From Lanius collurio (taxonomy: Eukaryota > Chordata > Aves > Passeriformes > Laniidae), in contig JACBWW010000002.1 in the NCBI GenBank assembly GCA_020086605.1, positions 26,687,305-26,751,304 on the forward strand: 64,000 nucleotides of DNA. The letters run 5' to 3'. Numbering within the stretch: the first letter of the stretch is position 1; each line of letters starts with the position of its first letter. The notes under the pieces were generated by a model, which was not told where the DNA came from, did not search any database, and worked only from the letters and a program-made list of their open reading frames with translations. The position numbers were made by a program, and so were the translations under genes. This document shows, in pieces, positions 27,837 through 41,820 of the stretch.

Positions 27837-29813
27837 TTCCTCTCAGTTTCCCCGAAGCCAGTCACACCTGCATCTGTGCTCAAGACCAGGAATACAGACA
27901 TAGTTTTGTTACAGGGGCTGCCAGCACCTGCTTTTGAATGAATGATACACAGGCAAACTCCCAGCAACTGCATCTCACAGATCTAGCCATAGTTTTCTAG
28001 GATGAAGTGACTATCAGGCTGACAACAGAAGATTCAAGTACAAACACAGCTCTGAGAAGCCTCTCACAGCATCTGGGCTCCAGCAGCCTCTTATACAAAG
28101 TGCAGACAACAGCCATGACCAGTGTCAGAGCACTAATATTCAAGGGACAATGAGAGCAGGACAGTCAAGCATATTTCGTGAAAAAGAAATAAAAAGTCCA
28201 ACTAAAAGGCAGAAGAGTATGTGTGTGTTCCTGGCACCTGGCAGCTTGCAAAAATCACTCCATATCACTCACACTGCAGTCCTAGCCCAGTGTCATAAAC
28301 TCAGAAAAAGCTGTGATTCTGCAGACTAACACCATCCACAAGGCAAGGCAGTCAGATACCCCTGCTGAGCATCTGAACAGCCCCCCAACCATGCTGCAGC
28401 ACCTGCTGGACAAGTATGGGTCAAAAATAATGCAAAATAAGATAGAGCAAACACAGTAAGACAGACTAGCTACAGGCTTCAGCCACATGAACACGATAGC
28501 TCACATCTGCAGAGCAGCAGCCTGGCCTCAACAAGTCATGATGTGCAGTGATCAGATGTTACCTACGTGGATCAGAGTGATGTTAAAACATGGGACCTCA
28601 CCTTGATGCCCTCTTTCAGGATGCCATTTTGTCCAAATCTCTGACACTCACAGTCTGTGACAACTCAGCATAGATTCAAATCCAGGTTAAGCATTCTACA
28701 TAAACTTTTGCATCTCACTTTAATAGAAAGTGTTTAAAAGGAACATGCTGCTGTTTAATTTTCAATAGGCACAAGCTCTGTCTTTGTTTTTCTTTGCAGA
28801 GGGGGAAAAGAATAGATGAACATACTCTTCAGTCTGCTCTTTTCCTGGATCCATGCCCAGAAATCAGAAGTGGAAATACACACCAGTTCCAATGATTTAC
28901 AGGAAAAATACAAATTCACATTTTCCCACTGCACAGCTTCCTGTGTCTCCAACACATTCAGCTATCAAACCTTCCAGGTGCAAGCTGTGGAAAATTGGTG
29001 CTCCCAGACTGCATCCCTGGAGTTAACAGAAAGCAGAGTACAGCACAGCACACTGCTGGACTGACTCCAAAGCTGAGGAGTCAAGGAAAAGGTTCTCCCT
29101 GACTCTGGTGAGATTCAACGGGTCTCTGGAAGGCTATGCATGAAAATAAATGGTAACAGAAAAAAATAATCAAGTCTCAGAAATATAGGAAGAAAAAGAA
29201 ACCTTGCAAAAGCATTATTCAGCACACTGAACACTCTTACTCTATTTGGAGACTGGAGAGCAAGTTGCAGGGCAACATCCAGGTTGCAATGTACTCAGTA
29301 GAGAGCACCAATTTCAAACCCCTGCTGCCCCCCCCAACCAGTGAAATCTAAATAAGCTGTTTTTCAGTAGTTGTGCTACACATCACCCTGAACATTTGTG
29401 AGAAGCACTTGCAAAACACTGGAAAACTCACTACTAACAATTGGAATCCATCCTGCACTGGGGTGAAAGGCAGCAAAGTGCCTGCTCATCTTTTGCACTT
29501 TGCACAGTAGTCATCAGAGCTGCTGCAGCTCCCTGGTCTTGTGATCAGGTCATGGTGCTGCTTGAAGCAGAGACTCTCATCCACTCCGTCACAGAAGAGT
29601 GGCTGTACTACATCTGACAGGAAGTTCAGCACTGCCTGGCAAAACTTGTATTCAGCAGGAGCCATAGTTAGAGAAGATCAAGGACAAATAGGCATAGCAT
29701 TCTTAGCTTTGTTCCAATCTCCTGTTGGTTTAGCTCAGGGACGTGAGCTGCTGTATTTTCTGTGTAGCTAGTAGCCCCCAACACCAGCTTTCTCTTATCC
29801 AATTTCCATAAAA

Positions 29814-29841
29814 ATTAATGTGTTAACATTAATGTGTTAAC
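29814..29841. repeat. 14-bp perfect tandem duplication
   Basis: Two adjacent exact copies of attaatgtgttaac, seen directly. Confidence 0.95.
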
Positions 29842-29949
29842 AACACCCTTTAACAAAAATTTCCACGTCTGATACCCTCTGCATGAAGATGCAACTTTTT
29901 TTCTTTAAGCCTTTCTCCTATTAGCTTCATTTGATGCTCAGCAGTTCTT

Positions 29950-31900
29950 GAATTGGAACACAGAGAGAATATTCAACCCTCTGCTGGCCTCTTTGTCAGA
30001 GACTACTCAGCTGTCTCTTTCCAAACTGAGTCCCAGCTCAGGCACAGCCTCCTACAAAAGATTTTTTGTGCCTTTGATCACCCTTGCTGTCCTTCTCTAA
30101 ACTTTTCCTGTTCTATTACATTATTTTATATACAGAGATCAAACCTTCACACATTATTCAGAGACAGGCAAACCACACACTTATAAACAATGTCATGTTT
30201 TGTTCCATATTCCTTTCCTTATAAACCCCAACATTTGATTTGCATTTTTAACCGCCAGTGAGTAAATTGACATTTTTACAGAATTATCCACTAAAGCTCC
30301 AGGCTCTCACTCCAGAATCCCAATTCTCAGTGTGAGCTCGAGTTGCTACTCACCTTTTATGCAAACTAGATTGTTTGTCCCCATGCAGATGAATTCATCA
30401 TGATTGAAACTGAGTTTCATCTGACATTTTCTTAGCCAGTCAGTCTTATGAGGTCCTTCTGCAGTCCTCCAGACAGACTTCATATCTTCCACCCTACTAT
30501 GATAACATATCTCCAGCAGCTTCTCTCCAAGCCATATGTGAGCAGAGCCAAGAGCACACAGGTCCAACTACACATTCCTGTGTGATCCTCAACTTCAAAG
30601 ACTGATCACTGACCTTGTGTTCCAACTTTTAGCCAAATTATCTGTCCATACCAGAACTGTCCTTGTGGTGTCATAACTGTTTAGCTTTCCTAAAATCCTC
30701 CAACAAGGAAGCTGGTTTTTACTAAGGTCTCTGACCAAGTGACTATACCACACATCATCTTCATCTACAACCTTGTTGACTCCTACAGAGAACAGCAATA
30801 TATTTGCAAGGCACATGTCCAACTTAATGCTTACCAAGCACAAGATACTTAAGCAGATATCCTCTAATCCTTCTTTTTATTATAGTTTCTGTGCTGTACC
30901 AAGTACTTACGTCAGGCTTGTGGGCCTAGAATTCCACAAACCACCCTGGAAAACCTCTTGAAGCTGGGCATCATATTTATCACCTTCTAGTATAAAAGCA
31001 GCTCTAAGCCAGCAGTCATGCAGTGCTGTAAGATGAAGTTCTGCTGAAGCTTCTGGATGAACACAATCTAGTCACAGCGATTTGTTAATGTTCATTTTGA
31101 CTATTTCTTCTATAGCCTTCTATATTACTTCAGTTTCAAAAAGACTTTTTCAATGGTAACCCACAGTTTCCTGTTTACCCAGTTTGTGGCATGGGAAATT
31201 TCCCCAGATTATTCTACAGGGAACAACAATTCACAGAATTAATGAAATTTCCTTTCATTTCCCTTAACAAATTGGAGTATCCCTGTTACATCTCAATTGC
31301 CTATTACTCCTACACATATCCAAGCAGGTGTCATGCTCCTGATGCATTTGCAGAAACACGTGATAGTTGATAGGGCAAACTCAAAAATTTGAGTACATTT
31401 CTGGGCTTATATATAACCTCCAAGAACATGACTTTTTAACTTTATATTCTTTTTCTTTCTTCAAACATAGTTTCAGCTGCTGGGCAGATTCTTCTTATTT
31501 CTGATAATCTCTGTTTTGGGCAAAACTTCCTGCAAACTCTTCTAACAGGTCCTTAAATAGTGTTCATGTCAGCTTATTGATAACACTTCCTCATTTTTAC
31601 ATAATTACCCTTCTCCCACTTGGGACTTCTATGATGAATTTTTTGGCTTCTCTTGCTCTAACAAGGATGCTGAACCAAAGTATATTATAGTCCTCATACC
31701 AGAATTTGTAGGATTCAGGGTCTACACATCACTTGGCACAAAGCCACCCACCCCCCCTTGCAGGCCTGGTGATCAATTGCTCCTTGAACTAGATACCAAT
31801 GAGTTCATCAACACTTGGTTTCTTCATCACATCTTACTACCTTCACCTGGTCAACAAGAAGGAAACCAGAGATTCCCATTACTCGTTTTCCTTGTCCCTC
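29950..31900 (-). mobile_element. Ancient CR1/L3-like LINE, ORF2 remnant
   Basis: On the minus strand, scattered short translated matches appear in the order expected for a CR1-group ORF2. Near 30730-30800 is a segment like the CR1 'cLtNLLeF..gVNk.vD' region. At 30395-30450 is the thumb-region 'WQMKfn..K..vMhiG'-type block, visible here as CQMKLSFNHDEFICMG. Further upstream segments (30900-31860) align by eye with the 5' part of ORF2 in the same orientation, with many indels. All frames are broken, so this is an old insertion. The region near 31100-31900 is weaker than 30040-31000, and the outer limits are approximate. An alternative is a related L3-type element. Confidence 0.65.
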
Positions 31901-34070
31901 ACAGGCTTTGTATTTTCCAAATCCACTGTGCTGACTGCTGTGTCCTTCACTAAGGTTTCCAGCCCAGATAAAATTCTTTTTCCTGGGAAGCATTAGCAGC
32001 CACAGCACATTTCTTCTTAGAAGCTGACTAGTTCCCTAGACAATTTATTGTGTTAGTGATGCATGTCATGATGGATAATGTAGTGATGGACATCTATTCA
32101 CACTGTAAACAGTAACAAAGGTAATGGGACTCTATGGTAACAGTGAAAAGGCTGTTAACCAAAATGAAGGCTTTGGAGTAGGAGACATGACTATTATACC
32201 AGCTGAAGTGGATAAAATGTGTAAAGAGGACACAGAAAAATAAGAAAGTAGGTGAAACTAATCCAGGACTAGATTTGTTCTATTACCCTATTGCTTCATA
32301 TTACATGTGTGCTCACAATTCCAGTTAGTGGAGGGATAACAATAGCATTAGGCAGAAAAATCCAGGAATTCATATGTATACTCCTCAATAAAGGTCAGAG
32401 AAAAACCACTCCCTACAGTCTATTTTGTTGTTCAGAACAACAACAACAAAAAAACCCACAGATGCTTGTTGATAGGAAAAAGACCACACACCAACAAGAT
32501 CTGATGTAATGTGACACCAGCAAGTTTCAGCTCAGCAGGGTTGCTCTCCCTTTCTCTTAAGACATTCCTAGCATTTTCTTTTGTAGGACCAGAGCTTTAG
32601 AGAAGGCTCCATTAGGACTTTACTATACCATGAAAAATAGACCTGCCAGGAATATATAAAGAAGATACTGTAAGGTTGTTTCATGCACTGCATAATTTGC
32701 ATATCATTTCTGGTTTATGGGGTTCCAGGCTGTCTGAACCTGCTGCCTGTTCTACCACAACTGTAGTAGTGCAACTTCACTTCTCAAATGGAACAAAATT
32801 CAGCTTTAGTCAGTGGGAGTAGGATTGTCTCTCATACTTGTACTTTTTAGCAGCATAACTGAAAAGCAACGAGTTATTGTATTCAATTATACAATGAACA
32901 AAGTTCAAATTCTTTTATCTGATGCACTGGAAAGTGTTGAATACAAGTACTTCTTTTTGTAACTTAAAAGCAAGAACTAATTTCAAGTGGGCAATCTGCA
33001 TTTAGGATGGATTGTAGGAATAAACACATCTGATAACTCCCCTGGTTCACCCATGCTGCATCAAATTCTGCAGAGAAATGTTGTAAAAGCTTCATAGTAG
33101 GCAAATACGGGATAAGGAATGCCTTGCGCTTTCGATGTCTTGAAAGCAAATTATGTCACCCAGTTCTTTATTATATGCTTCAGAATTCTGTGTGATTAGA
33201 CAGGTATGGTTTTCATCAACAGAAACCAGTTCAGAAATGTGACTTAACACAGCCGTGCATGTATTCACTTACTCTGTAAAGGTTTTAAAATAATTTTTGA
33301 CCTATCTCTTTATGTGGTTCTTGATAGTTCTTCATCTAGTCAATTGCAAGAGAGCTGCAGAAAAAGTGAATTTATTTTATGTAAATCTCTACTGATGACA
33401 TGTTTTGATGTGTTTGCCTTGTTTTAACTGTTTTTTGAGCCCTATTGAACAGTTCACCCTCCATGTATCCAAGAAGTATAACAACCCTAACAGACATGCT
33501 GCAATCAATTTCAGATGGCTGTATGCTCGGAGAAAAACAGAAGGAAAGGAAAACTATCTCTGCAGGTAATCTTTAAGTAATATTCCTCATATGCCCTATG
33601 ATTTGATAATGCAAAATCTCCTCTGGAAGAGGAAAAAAAACACCTGACTGCCAAGTGACCAAGACTAAGGCATGCTGCATTTCCCCACCATCTTCACAAG
33701 AATCCATGGCAGTTTTTCCAGCTTAGTCTAAAGCAGCTTTCATTTTATTCCATCAACATTCTTACTAGAATGGACATGAATAAAAGGCTCTGGTATTACC
33801 CTATAAAATGCCTGTCTCCAAGTCAAAGCACATACACTGTTTGAGAACATGTTTCTTTCATTATCCAAAAAGAATTGTTAGTACCCAACAGGTCTTGAGT
33901 TATACCAGCTTGGCTGACAGGCTTAAGTCACCTTACAGCAGAAAATGCAGTATAAACAAAACATATCCTCCAACAATTACAATATCAAATTCAGGGCCAT
34001 TTTGCAGAGTTTCCATTTATCTCTTTTAGAATGCGCTGTCCAATTTTACTTACAAATTCTTTTTTTTTTA

Positions 34071-34098
34071 CTAATCTAATACTTACAAATTAGATTAG
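34071..34098. repeat. Perfect 10-bp inverted repeat
   Basis: ctaatctaat and its reverse complement attagattag are separated by 8 bases, so the DNA or a transcript could form a short AT-rich hairpin. No terminator or regulatory role is implied. Confidence 0.85.
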
Positions 34099-37000
34099 AC
34101 TTAGAGAGATCAAAGAGAACCTTGTTTCTGGACAGATGTAGGCTAATTGGCAACGCCTTGACCCTCACAGGGGTCTGCAGTCAGTGCAGTACATAAAGAG
34201 CTATTACAGTTAATGGGTTAGTTCTAATTGCACCTTCTTTCCCTGAACACCACACTAAAAATAAACCCCACAGAGACAGAATGTGCTGCTTGGTCATTCA
34301 CACAAGACTCGGGCACTCGGTAAAACTTACAGAGTGCTTACAGTAGGAACTAAAGCACACGACCGTGACATGATTTGTTAAAATTGAGAGATAGCAAATA
34401 TAAGGAAGGGAGTGCACTACAAAGGAGCTGACTTAGCTTCTTCTTATAAAGTTTAGACTTCACAGCCACTACAGGTTTCTGGATGAAATGTGCCTCCATA
34501 GAGACAGTCACTTTCCCATCTTCTTTTTACTATGTTTACTAATGTTCCTATAGAATATTAATTTCCAGAAACACTGCATTAACAAAGTCACCTATTCATA
34601 GGAAGATTTGAAATCCCAAAATCCCTACTTACTGAAGTCAATCAAAACCCAGAGGATGAATTAACCATTAACCACATGGGAAGTGAAAAACACTGTCTGC
34701 CCCATCACAACAGTCATCACTCAAAGCAGCTCAAAACTTTCTCTGGATCATAAAATGCTGATCAGTAGCAGAAACTGGATTTCATGGGATGAATCACTAG
34801 ATTCATCTTGAGGAGGACTCCTTTACTCCTTACAGATGGAGCTGAAGCACCACAAGAGTGGAATCAAGAGTCCAGATTTCACACTAATATAGCGTGGAAG
34901 TACTAAGGCCAGATCTCATACAATTTTCAGCCTGATCAGAGTACCAGTCTCCTTGCAGACTGCAGAGAAGACTTATTTCTGTTGTGACTTTTTCTTATGG
35001 AACTTTAAACTAGCAAGATCGTTGACCACATTTCTGATATTCCTAAAATAACATTCAGAAACTAGAGGGTAGAATGCTGTCAAACACTAGGGAGTGATCA
35101 ATTTGGAGTTAGGAACAAGATTTAGCCTTAAAAATGAGAATGTTCCAATTATCGGTGAGATAGTAAAGCACTTCACACAGATTGCAGGTGGTGTAGGTAT
35201 TTTCTATGGCAATAAAGCAAGATAAGGACATTTTTAAAAAATGAAAATATCTAGAAACACAAAAACTTTTCCCCCCACCAAGTGTATATTTTCACCTTCA
35301 GAGGATGCATACACACTACTCAATTAGCAGAGCTGAGAGAGATGTATTGACATTCAAACAGATCAGCTTTTCCAGTTTGCACTAAAATACACAGCATAGG
35401 GTAGCAACGCTTGGAGCTTGCTTCTAATCTTCTGCTGAAAATAAAATACCATAGAAGATAGCTTCCCCTAAAAACTTGTTGGTATTCAGACTGTAATAAA
35501 AGTCCTGATGTTTGGTTACCCATCAACTGGACTTTTCCACTGACTTGCTTAGGCAATGAAAAGAGTACATCTATTTCACACACCTCCTTATACATTTCTT
35601 TCCCGGAGCAAAAATGCCATATTTCCCTACAACCACAGTTTTGCACTTCAAGCTAAAACCTGTTGCAAATAGCTCAAACCAAGAGGCAAAAATTCATACT
35701 AATATCGAAATCTGGTGGCTAAGGTCTTGCCTGGGACCCATCCATCCTTCAGGATCAAGAGACACTTTCTACCAACTTCTCTGAGTCAGTATAGGGACAG
35801 AACACACTATTCTTTTTCTTCAGGCTTAGTTCTGTCATGATTTCAAAAGTGGAAAGCAAACAACCTGCAGGACTCTTCATTAGAAGAAAGCTGGCATTTA
35901 TGTCCCATTGCAAATGTTACAGGATTTTCCCCTCCCCCTCCAATAAAAATAAGAAGAATCTCCTGAAATTCTATAATATGACTATAGAACTTTTTCCTCC
36001 CCATGGAAATTTCAGATTACTAGATTGCCTTTAATAAAAAAAAAAAAAAGTAATTATTTAGGCATATACTTCTCTGCTTCTCTGCAGTTTAACACCTACA
36101 GGCACACTGTATACCTTGGGAAGGCCAGGTTCAAAATTCAGGGCTGAGGATCCTGTGCAACTTAATTCTTACCAAGTGTCTGAGTGTCTGAGAGCAAAAG
36201 TGACAACGAGCAATTTAGAGACGTCCCTGTGAATTTAGGTACTGTTTGCTCTCTAAGAAACATCCCTCATTACAGTGATACCATACCCCCAGGACAATGA
36301 GAAAACCCTGTTACTACCCTAAACAGTGACAAACCCCATGGTCATTCTCCAGCATTTCTGAGAGAGCCAGGACTAATTCCAAAAACCAAGCACCACAAAT
36401 GCTTCATTAGTACCAGGCTAAATTTGGAGGGAGAGGTCCTAAAAGCTCTCTTCCCCAGCAACACTACACCACGTGCCTTAGCTGACATTTAGAATACACT
36501 GGTTAAGTTCCTATCTAAACCAGACAGCTGTTCAAACATCTCCCCAGGGAGGCTGCTTTCTCCCTTGCAGTGCCCACTGCCAGAGATGGAAATGTGAAGT
36601 TGAAATTTCTGCTGCACAGCGAGGTAGCCCCAGGTACCCCAGCAGGGTCTGGGCTCTGCCTGCAGCCATCCCATAGGTCTGTGCCCCCCACCCTTGCCCC
36701 CCACCACCACACCAGGCTTGTGCTGCTCAAGACACCGACCCAGCTCTTGCTCAAGTCTGTGATACTCCACAGATGTGGAAAGCCAGGTCACTTCATTCAA
36801 CAGCTTTATTATGAGGCTAGGAGCCTTACCTGGACAAACCATCTGGCACAGTACCTTCAGAAGCCAAAATAACTATTTGTACATGTTCACTTTAAGCATC
36901 AAGCTGATTCCAGGCTTAGGCTCAGCATTTAAATAAATAAGGGTTCAAAAAAATTAACAGTCCTCGGTCACTTTACAGCTCCAGAACCAGCTTAACAGAT

Positions 37001-40000
37001 CAGAAACATATTTAAAAAAGGTCATGTATTTAGCCTGACAACCTGGATATTAAGTTTCATCACTGTAGGATTTCAAATCACTGAATATAAATATCCCAAA
37101 TCAGACAACACAGAAGCTGATAGGTCCCATCACTGCCAGTAGCTCCAATTCCTTGCAGAAGTATAAGAGCACTGAAAGATGGCATGCTTATTGAATAATC
37201 TATTTTTTACTCAGCATGAAAGGTTTTTCTTAACAGGTAAAAAAATTAAGCAGAACGAACTTAATCAGCACAGCATCTTGTCTTCTAAACTATGTGAAAT
37301 TATAACAGCACTTGAAGACCAGAGTGTGGCAAATCCTCATACAAAAGTCATTAATTGAACTTTGGTGCTAGGTAGCTGCCTCGCCTACTGATATGTTTAA
37401 TACAAACTACAGAATGCTCTATTTTGCTTAAATATTTAAATCATTAATCAGACAAAGACTGACTGAGGTGATGGTGTCTCAGTAGAAAACGTTTTGGCAT
37501 CTTGCTCCAGTGTCTCTCCCATCTCCCTCCTTAGGCTACAAAACTCCTAAAAGTAGCTTGTATTTTCCTTGCATACCAACTGTATTTAGTTGGGAGGATG
37601 TTCAGGGAGCTTGGCACAAGACAACTGAAAAAGTTACCTCTTTTTTATTTATTTCCTGCTTGTGGTTCCTGGGTGAGAGCTATGCATAACAAATATATGG
37701 GCTGCTGACCTCCTGGATGGATTTTACCAAAATGAAAGATCCATGGTTTAAATTATTTCCTGGTCCCAAACCTTCCTAACAGCAGAGCTGGTGTAAATGT
37801 TAAGTGAATGGGAATCTCCTATTTAGAAAAGACTACGTGCAAAAAAAACATACACAGACAACACAGATACACATAAGATCATCCTAACTGGGAACAAAAC
37901 TCCAAAATAGTAACATCAAGGCTAAATTTGGCCTCAGAGCTTTCACATGCAGTGCTGACTCTTTCTTTCACTAGTAGTTCATTCAAACATTCCAAGACTT
38001 TATTTTACTGGTGATATTCAGGGTATAAAAATAAATCCTGATTAAGTCTTGTGAGTGGGGAGAAATGATCAATATAAGCAAAATGTTGATCTTGTCTTCA
38101 GAGCTACTTGTAGAGGGAATAGGCTGTTGCTGGCCATGCAGGTATTTCACTGAGCTGAAGAAATCCTCTGTGAGTGTCTGACTTAACAACCTTTCTCACC
38201 TTGTAGTTTCAAAGGAACTAATTTGGCACACCATAAAATGTTAATTTTCCAGGTGTTTCCTTAGAGGAAAGACATGACTTCTCTTCATTAAAAAAAAAAA
38301 TCTCAGGCTCCAAATTGTAACCTTTCTTTTTTAATTTAAAAGCAAGCTAGGGAAAGGGGGTGTCACTTACAATTAGGCAGCAAAGGCAAAGTCACAGATG
38401 GGTGACCTTCACTACACTAAAACCCCAACACTCACACCAAGCAATAAATGAGAGGAGCCTTATGAACTCGAAAAAGGGTAATCAAACTGAAGTACAGCAC
38501 CACTTTTATCTCATAGCACCAAGGGTTACAGCACTTCCTTCCAAGCACATGGCAGCTGCAGGTTGGCAGGGGTGAGCTGGCTGTGGGACATCCTGACCTG
38601 AGCCCTCTGTCCCATCCCCTTTCCCAAAGGGAAAAAAAAAACACATCTTCAAAAATTCCTTCAAAATAAACACAAAGGTTTCAAACAAGCCTCTCCCAAG
38701 TGTACTTCAGTTGCCAAAATCTCACATCCCTCTAACATGCTTCATGTCAAATGTCTCCCAAGGGAGAAGTGTCTGCAGAAGTAGCCTCTAGTCTCAAAAT
38801 CTGGAGTTGGGACTTTGAGCATAGTGTCCCTGGCATGTGTAAGTCAGTAAGGTTATTTTGGGTTTGTGCTATCTGCCTCAGAAAACAATAAGTTATATCC
38901 AATTTCTACTGTTAGTCCTTCTCTCTAAAGAAATAATCCCCCCTCAAAAAGCTGGTCTTTAGACTTCAAGGCTGACATGTCAGGAAGATGCATGCAAAAA
39001 AAGTAAGTTGGAGAAAAGACAGAAAAATATGCAGGAGGGAGGGAAGACAAGAGCAGAAAGTAAGAATCACTACTTGATTATGCCTCTGGAGAAACTGCCC
39101 TAGTAAGCACAACAACTCGATGTTACCTATTTGTATCTTATCACATCCATGTCAGCATTGCCTAATTTATTATATACTTTAATGGCCATATTTGTATTAG
39201 TTTCTGCTTCATGCTGTCAACACTGCTTGTAAAATGCAGACTACAGCATTTCCCCCATACATCAGCACCACCAATAGCCAGAAAACAGAAAACAAATTCT
39301 GAGTTTGGAGCATACAGTAGGGCTAACAATTTATATACACCAGAACAAAGGCAGCCGAGTTCATTTTATTACCTCTCAAGACAAAACTGCAGATTTGGCT
39401 TTGTTATTCATGTGGACAAGATGGCAGGGACGTCACTAAGGAAACATGACAAGAACACTACAAGATGCTATCTTACCCTCTTGAGTTTTTCCAGAGGGAA
39501 ACAAAGTGAATTGTACTTGCAAAGAGCACAAGCACTTCAAATTGCACCAAAAATCTCAGATCTGGAGGAGCTGGTCCCCTGCACTCTCTGCACATGGGTG
39601 ACAAATGCTGCAGATGCTACAGCAAAGCAGAATCAAGCCTTGAAAGTAACACCAGCACTGGTGAAAGTGAGAGACTGGGGGAAGGGACAACGAAGAGGGA
39701 AATTAAATTTATTGCCACAACAGGCTTTCAGGTATTAAAGAATGGCACAAATACTATGCTCAGCACCACTGCTCAGCTGGGTGCACACCACAGAGGAGGA
39801 GGGGGGGATCCTTTCCCTCACTAGGTAACAGTGCCTCAGCAAAAACTGACACCAATGAAACTGACACTACAACAGAAGTCCTTTATTTACCCTTAAAAGA
39901 GCTAGAGTAGTCTCTGGGTAATTTCTGTTTCATTTAGTTACTAGACAGGGATCTCTGGATCGCTAATACAACATTTAATCTTAGTGGCTAATTTTAAATG

Positions 40001-40752
40001 CTTCAATTATTGATGTCAACCATTCCCTCAGCTTCTGCACAGGAACAGTCTCCGGTTTTATACAGCACTGTCAGAATGAGGATCCAAGATGCACTTAACA
40101 AATACCAGCATGGCTTTTGTGACAGGAAAGGTTGCAAGTGGTTGAGGTTTGGAGACTTGTTTCAGCAGGTCAATCAGCTTGAGAGAGAATTAAGTTTTGT
40201 ATCCTTTAGCGAGGTTTTCCTACAGGAAAGAGGAATGTCCTTTCCCTAAATAAGAGAAACACAAAGCAGGCTACACTCTCACTCAGAGAAATCCCAGGCC
40301 AGCCATTTCTGCAAATTTTTGATGCAAAAATCAGTCATTTTCCTTCCTCTCAAAGCCTCACAGATATGCCTGCACTCTATTCCTGGGCTTCCAAGCACTC
40401 ATCACTTCTGGGTGTGCAAAGGTGGAGAGAGTTCCAACCTGGCTCTGCATTTCTCAGACACTCAAAGTCTCTATAACCCTGAGCCACCAGCTCCCAAGTC
40501 CTACCTCTCTTGAAGAACAGAAAGGGTTGTGGCTTTTTCTACTAAGCTGAAAAATCTGTTTAGTATAATCCCCCTCCAGAGGCTCACTTGCTGGTGGTCA
40601 TTATCAGCTTTTAACATCGAGCCTCCTGATGTCCCCAGGCAGCTGCAGAGTCACATTAGCTTAATTCTGTAGATGGAGAGCAGAGACAAGGATGCTTACC
40701 TCCACAGGAGCAGGGAGTCCAACTGAAACAGCCAAGCCACAACACAAATCTC

Positions 40753-40762
40753 NNNNNNNNNN
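40753..40762. other. Assembly gap (10 N)
   Basis: Ten N bases directly followed by an A-run. The true missing length is unknown; the poly-A suggests a homopolymer or retroposon tail that stalled assembly. Confidence 0.99.
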
Positions 40763-41379
40763 AAAAAAAAAATGGACCTGATGTCCCTGTCAATTAATGC
40801 CCATTATTCTTGTTTCTGAAACTACCATAAGGAAAATTTTACTTATAAGAATCAATACTGTCCACATCTCAGGGTAAAAGGATATGCGCTTTCTTGCTCT
40901 AAATATGAAAATGTTCTCTATCCTTGTATGATCCCGCAGACTGAAGGGAAATGCACCATTTGATGTAAATCATCAGAAAGAAACACAAAGGGTCCCTGTG
41001 GAGAGATAACCTCTTCTTCTATCTGCATCTGTCAAGTTTGGCTCATGACAGAATTATGACCCCAAAATAACATTTTAATAAGTGTTTACATGCTACCACT
41101 CCCCAAAGACTGTGCTGATAAAATTCTGCCTCGGAACTAATTATGCTTCAAGACAAGGCTACCCTCAGTGGATGTGGCAGCAAAAAACAGGACAGGGATA
41201 GATCTGTCCTTGGCAAGCACCGGGCTCCTCCTTGTGGATGTCTTCACAAAACTGTGTGCTTTGCACATATTCCTGTAAAAGGAAGGAAGAAAGAATCTCA
41301 ATTCACATCTCAACATGCCTGGAATTTCCAGTGCCTATGTTAGTTATATTAAGAATATGTGAATATATTAACATGTGAC

Positions 41380-41555
41380 CCCTTCTCCTTCCACCCTTCA
41401 CCCTGATGGGACAAGGAGGGACAGATCAGCTGGCTGAACTCCTTGGAATCTCTGCTTGCTGTGGTGTTCAGGATCAGAGTATTGGAAAGGTAACACCACA
41501 GCAGTCATTTGACAGACCCTTTCCAACTCTACCAATTCTGTGATTATCATCTTGT
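41380..41555 (+). mobile_element. Possible CR1 3' tail relic
   Basis: The segment ends in 'ccctttccaactctaccaattctgtgatta', similar to the CR1 3' end (ccttccaac...attctgtgattct). The upstream part is too decayed for me to confirm. Confidence 0.35.
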
Positions 41556-41789
41556 GCTACACAGACTGTGAAGCAGACAACACCAAACATTGTCATTGCA
41601 GATCTACAGGTGAGAAAACACATGGCAACACATACCTGATGACCTGAGGGAGATATAGCATCTTGGTGTTCCACACTCCCTCCCATACATTTCAGATCAG
41701 TTTCTATCTGCCCCAGATCATGGGAACAGCAAGGAAACAGAACAAAAGGGAATGCAGATTTAAAATCTTGCCCTTTTCATCTTAATGCC

Positions 41790-41816
<27 letters not shown>
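41790..41816. repeat. Poly-A run (27 A)
   Basis: Twenty-seven consecutive A. No retroposon body recognised upstream on the plus strand. Confidence 0.95.

Positions 41817-41820
<4 letters not shown>

Larger units (their letters stand above)
23305..29935. other. Unique non-coding DNA, no gene seen
   Basis: No gene or transposon recognised. It contains one CTCF-core-like site (27825-27836, listed separately) and a perfect 14-bp tandem duplication (29814-29841). The 147-codon frame at 27498-27941 has no recognisable domain and overlaps frames on the other strand. Confidence 0.55.
32000..41360. other. Unique non-coding DNA with assembly gap
   Basis: No gene recognised. The longest frame (39211-39738, 175 codons, plus) has no familiar domain, no splice-site or promoter support, and a composition like its surroundings; I treat it as chance. 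The stretch holds a small perfect inverted repeat (34071-34098), an A-run near 36036-36049 and a 10-base N gap at 40753-40762. Confidence 0.5.

Noticed and set aside
39211..39738. Longest plus-strand frame outside repeats (175 codons)
   Set aside because: No recognisable domain, composition like the surrounding DNA, and overlapping open frames on other phases. One such frame is expected in 64 kb.
41790..41816. Poly-A run as the tail of a processed pseudogene
   Set aside because: The upstream sequence shows no recognisable gene body and no target duplication.
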